Shown: one piece after another, positions 34,723 through 37,573 of the stretch
How the letters are laid out: each line of letters starts with the position of its first letter
Position numbering within the stretch: the first letter of the stretch is position 1
NCBI GenBank assembly: GCA_903851135.1
Contig: CAINNK010000014.1
Coordinates: 1 to 37,573, forward strand
Direction of reading: 5' to 3'
Source: an uncultured bacterium
GTDB taxonomy: Bacteria > Patescibacteriota > Minisyncoccia > Moranbacterales > GWC2-37-73
Length of the DNA stretch: 37,573 bases
Made by a program: the position numbers and the translations under genes
The notes under the pieces: model-generated
Database searches by the model: none
Told to the model about the DNA's origin: nothing
What the model saw: the letters and a program-made list of their open reading frames with translations, nothing else

Positions 34723-35628
34723 TTAAATAATTTTTAGCTCCTTAAGCCAGTCACACCAAACTTTTTCCAAACCGGGATTTTTTCTCCAGTCATCTTCGGA
34801 AATTTTTCCAGCCTCATAAGCTTGAGTCTTTTTGGCAAGTTCTTTGAGCTCACTGACGCTGACCCACTTGGTCTGTTTGGTTTCCAGGAGACTGCGATTA
34901 ACTTGCCCTTCCGATTCAACTTCAAAAATTTGCCAGAAGTGCCAAGTGCCATCAATTCTGCGACAAGGATTTTCCTTGCGACCTTCAATTAAAAATTTCA
35001 ATGATTTGGCAACAAGACCTGTCTCCTCAAACAATTCCTGTTTGGCCATTTCTTCAAAATCTTCATATCCATCCAAGTGTCCTGCCGGCAAAGCAAAAGC
35101 AAAAGGAGGTTTCATTCTTTCAATTAAAAGAATTTTCTCTTCTTTTCGCACAATCATCCCCACACTTTTATGATCGCACACTTTTGCGCCTGTTAGATAC
35201 TGCTTAATATCATTCAGGTCTCCGTCCAAAATCTCATCATACATCGCTTTAATTTCATCGCCGTAAGAAACTTCTTCCGGCACTGGATTGAGCAAATAGA
35301 TTTTTTTGTTGTTGACATGGGCAAAGCCGATTTCCATAAGGGTATTACCACCAATATAATTTTTGATGCCTTTTTTGTCAAAATTTAAAACTAAAATTCC
35401 GTCACTTGAGCAAATAGCATCATAATACCATTTGATATAGCCTTGAGTTTTTTTGGCAAGATAATGCTCACCGTTTTCAACCAAGCTCCAAATTTCCTGT
35501 TTTTCACCTTTCACAAAAGCTTCATAATCGGGATGAACAATGGCCTCATGTCCCATTGCAAAAAGTTTGTCGCGATATTCAAGCATCTGTTCTTTGAAGG
35601 CGGAACTTCCGCAAATTGTAATTTTCAT
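34723..35628 (-). CDS. Nucleoside 2-deoxyribosyltransferase-like domain fused to Nudix hydrolase
   Basis: N-terminal MKITICGSSAF...YIGGNTLMEIGFAHVNNKKIYLLN; C-terminal GHLDGYEDFEEMAKQELFEETGLV Nudix box. Confidence 0.8.
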   Translation of the reverse strand: MKITICGSSAFKEQMLEYRDKLFAMGHEAIVHPDYEAFVKGEKQEIWSLVENGEHYLAKKTQGYIKWYYDAICSSDGILVLNFDKKGIKNYIGGNTLMEIGFAHVNNKKIYLLNPVPEEVSYGDEIKAMYDEILDGDLNDIKQYLTGAKVCDHKSVGMIVRKEEKILLIERMKPPFAFALPAGHLDGYEDFEEMAKQELFEETGLVAKSLKFLIEGRKENPCRRIDGTWHFWQIFEVESEGQVNRSLLETKQTKWVSVSELKELAKKTQAYEAGKISEDDWRKNPGLEKVWCDWLKELKII

Positions 35629-35639
35629 ATGTCTAAAAT

Positions 35640-36818
35640 TTAAATATTTTCCTTTCGCTGCTTAAAACTCAGAGAATATTTTTTGTTATTATAAATAGTT
35701 CTGATGATGTAATTCAAAAGCCAAGTGATCAGAATCACGCCCAAAAAATAAAGCCAGCCGACGAAAGTAAACTTCGGCCATTCATTCTTGGTTACAAAAC
35801 CAACCATAGCAGAGATTACCCCGATACTGGTAATTACCTGTAAAGATTGCAATCCCCTGCCAGCACTTTGATTTTTGATTTCAACCAAGTTTTGGATGGA
35901 AGACAAAAGATAATCGTTGGTCATTTTCCAAATTTCTTTGATATATTCCAAGGTGTCTATCAAAGTTTCAAATTTAAATTGAAAAAGAGTCGTCAAATGT
36001 TCTTCAATGGCCATTTTCTTGCTAATAGCAGCTCTGGTTTTCACGTACGATCCCATCTGATTGATTCGGTTGTTGATCAAACTTATGGTGGTTTGATATT
36101 CATCCAATTTACTGCGCACAAGTCCAACTTCCTTGCCAGTAATTTCTTTTTGATCCTTGATCTTGGCAATCTCTTCCCAGATGGTGCGATGAATTTGCAA
36201 ATATCTTTCCAACTGATCCTTAAATTCCCTGAAAAAGATGAGATTTTCAACCAATTCAGATCCCACCCCAGCGCTGCTTTTCGGCAAATGCAGCAAAATG
36301 TAATCATGAGTTTTCAGCACTGAAATTTCTGTTGAAGCAATAGTGCTATACACCTGTCCGAATTCTTGGTAGGTTTTGTCTGATTTTTTGGCATCTTCAA
36401 AAATTGTCACCACGGTTGGATTTTGAATTTTGATGTTAGCCAGCAATTTCGGGGTCGGCGCACCCAAAGAAAAAATATAGTTTAAAGCCGGTTCCAAATT
36501 TTCGCAATAATATTTTTCCAATTGCTTTTTTGCCTGTTCAACATTTTCCGCTTCCATTTCAAGGACGTATAAGCCATCTTCATAATATCTAATTTCAATG
36601 CCTTGTTTGGTGATGGCTTTGATATATTCAAAATAGCTTGTTTGACGAGAAATTTCAGTTAGTTCCAATTTCTTGTGCAAACTCTTGAGCTTTTGACGAT
36701 CTAGCGCCAGCTTTGATTTTCCTGCCAGAAAAAAATCAAAAGCCTCTGAAAGATGCAGCGTTGTGCGCTGATACCAACCGCCATAGGTAACTAATTTTTT
36801 TGTTTTTGCCATAGAAAA
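35640..36818 (-). CDS. Uncharacterised coiled-coil protein with C-terminal TM helices
   Basis: Long heptad-rich central region and hydrophobic C-terminus VITSIGVISAMVGFV...FVGWLYFLGVILITWLLNYII. Confidence 0.6.
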   Translation of the reverse strand, partial: FSMAKTKKLVTYGGWYQRTTLHLSEAFDFFLAGKSKLALDRQKLKSLHKKLELTEISRQTSYFEYIKAITKQGIEIRYYEDGLYVLEMEAENVEQAKKQLEKYYCENLEPALNYIFSLGAPTPKLLANIKIQNPTVVTIFEDAKKSDKTYQEFGQVYSTIASTEISVLKTHDYILLHLPKSSAGVGSELVENLIFFREFKDQLERYLQIHRTIWEEIAKIKDQKEITGKEVGLVRSKLDEYQTTISLINNRINQMGSYVKTRAAISKKMAIEEHLTTLFQFKFETLIDTLEYIKEIWKMTNDYLLSSIQNLVEIKNQSAGRGLQSLQVITSIGVISAMVGFVTKNEWPKFTFVGWLYFLGVILITWLLNYIIRTIYNNKKYSLSFKQRKENI

Positions 36819-36856
36819 AATTTTAATATTTGCCACACCTCAAATTATACCATAAA

Positions 36857-37270
36857 CTATGTTAAATTTTTCAAGTTTTCATTTAAAACAACTGGTTGCA
36901 TTGCAATCAGCTCATCTTTGAAAGAAGTTTGTGGAATTTGATTAAGCAAAAATATTTTCTTGCCAAGCACATGAGCAAAACCCATTTCCAAAAAAGAGTT
37001 GCCGCCAACATATCCAACCACCCCATTCAAGTCGCAATTGACCACCAAGATTGCATCACTGGCTTTGATTTTTTCATAATAATCTCGAATTAAATCATTT
37101 TCAATTTTATTCTTCACTGATTCGTTATGGATGTGGTCTGAGGTTTTCATTTCCGCATACTCCTGCGTGTGCCGTGGCAAAATAACCTCGTGCCCAAGTC
37201 TTAGCAACTCATTATTAAGCTCAAGCATTTTGATCGAAACTTTCATGCTGCCACAAATCACGATTTTCAT
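36857..37270 (-). CDS. Nucleoside 2-deoxyribosyltransferase-like protein
   Basis: MKIVICGSMKVSIKMLELNNELLRLGHEV...YVGGNSFLEMGFAHVLGKKIFLLNQ; paralogous to the N-terminal half of 34723..35628. Confidence 0.7.
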   Translation of the reverse strand: MKIVICGSMKVSIKMLELNNELLRLGHEVILPRHTQEYAEMKTSDHIHNESVKNKIENDLIRDYYEKIKASDAILVVNCDLNGVVGYVGGNSFLEMGFAHVLGKKIFLLNQIPQTSFKDELIAMQPVVLNENLKNLT

Positions 37271-37369
37271 ATTTTCTTTCCTACGAATTACGAATTTATA
37301 CAAATGTACGAATGTACAAAAATCTTCAGATAAATTACTTAGCGGACTTCGGCTTTCCACCAAAAATAA

Positions 37370-37573
37370 TTAGTTTTGCCTATTTACCTTTAGAGCTTTA
37401 AACAAAAGTTCATACTCATGCTCTCGCGGAATAAAGTTCTGCCCACCAGCATTCACGATTTCTTGCAACTTTGCCAGTGAAATAAATTTAACCTCCTCAA
37501 TTTCTTCTGCCTGAAGAATCAGGTCAGTCAAATCAAAATCTTTTTTGACCAAATAAACTTGCGCAAAATCGTT
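37370..37573 (-). CDS. Nudix hydrolase C-terminus, runs off the window
   Basis: NDFAQVYLVKKDFDLTDLILQAEEIEEVKFISLAKLQEIV, typical post-Nudix-box region; the frame stays open to the window end. Confidence 0.6.
   Translation of the reverse strand, partial: NDFAQVYLVKKDFDLTDLILQAEEIEEVKFISLAKLQEIVNAGGQNFIPREHEYELLFKALKVNRQN

Overview
The window looks like part of a small, AT-rich bacterial chromosome. Gene content and style resemble a Candidate Phyla Radiation/Patescibacteria genome, but this is inference. Almost all genes lie on the minus strand. The housekeeping part carries secF, secD and secA, murB, murC, murG, ftsW, trmD, folC, hpf, a PIF1-like helicase, a P-type cation ATPase, a GT39-like glycosyltransferase and several Nudix hydrolases. 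About 10.1-17.7 kb is an accessory, defence-like region. It holds a PaaX/Cas2-fold protein bounded by 36-nt dyad repeats, a nonsense-interrupted AbrB-like gene, a HD-hydrolase paralogue with a lost ATG, two membrane-anchored NERD proteins, a probable DNA-methyltransferase remnant, an OLD-like ATPase-TOPRIM protein, two small uncharacterised ORFs, a DpnI homologue and a RhuM fragment. The most interesting observations are: (1) five 36-nt repeats with 28-39 nt spacers, packed exactly against both ends of the Cas2-fold gene; (2) a tRNA-like gene with a ~65-nt insertion in the anticodon loop; (3) SecD with an embedded parvulin domain whose first strand appears permuted to the end; (4) heptamer-phased degenerate repeats that fill intergenic regions and also run through murC, folC and trmD coding sequence; (5) a 35-nt intergenic element with 8-8-3-8-8 architecture, twice present as inverted pairs; (6) a TTACGTA dyad shared by the DpnI gene and the broken AbrB-like gene. 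No searches were run. Family calls rest on motif recognition from the supplied translations and on translating selected stretches by eye.
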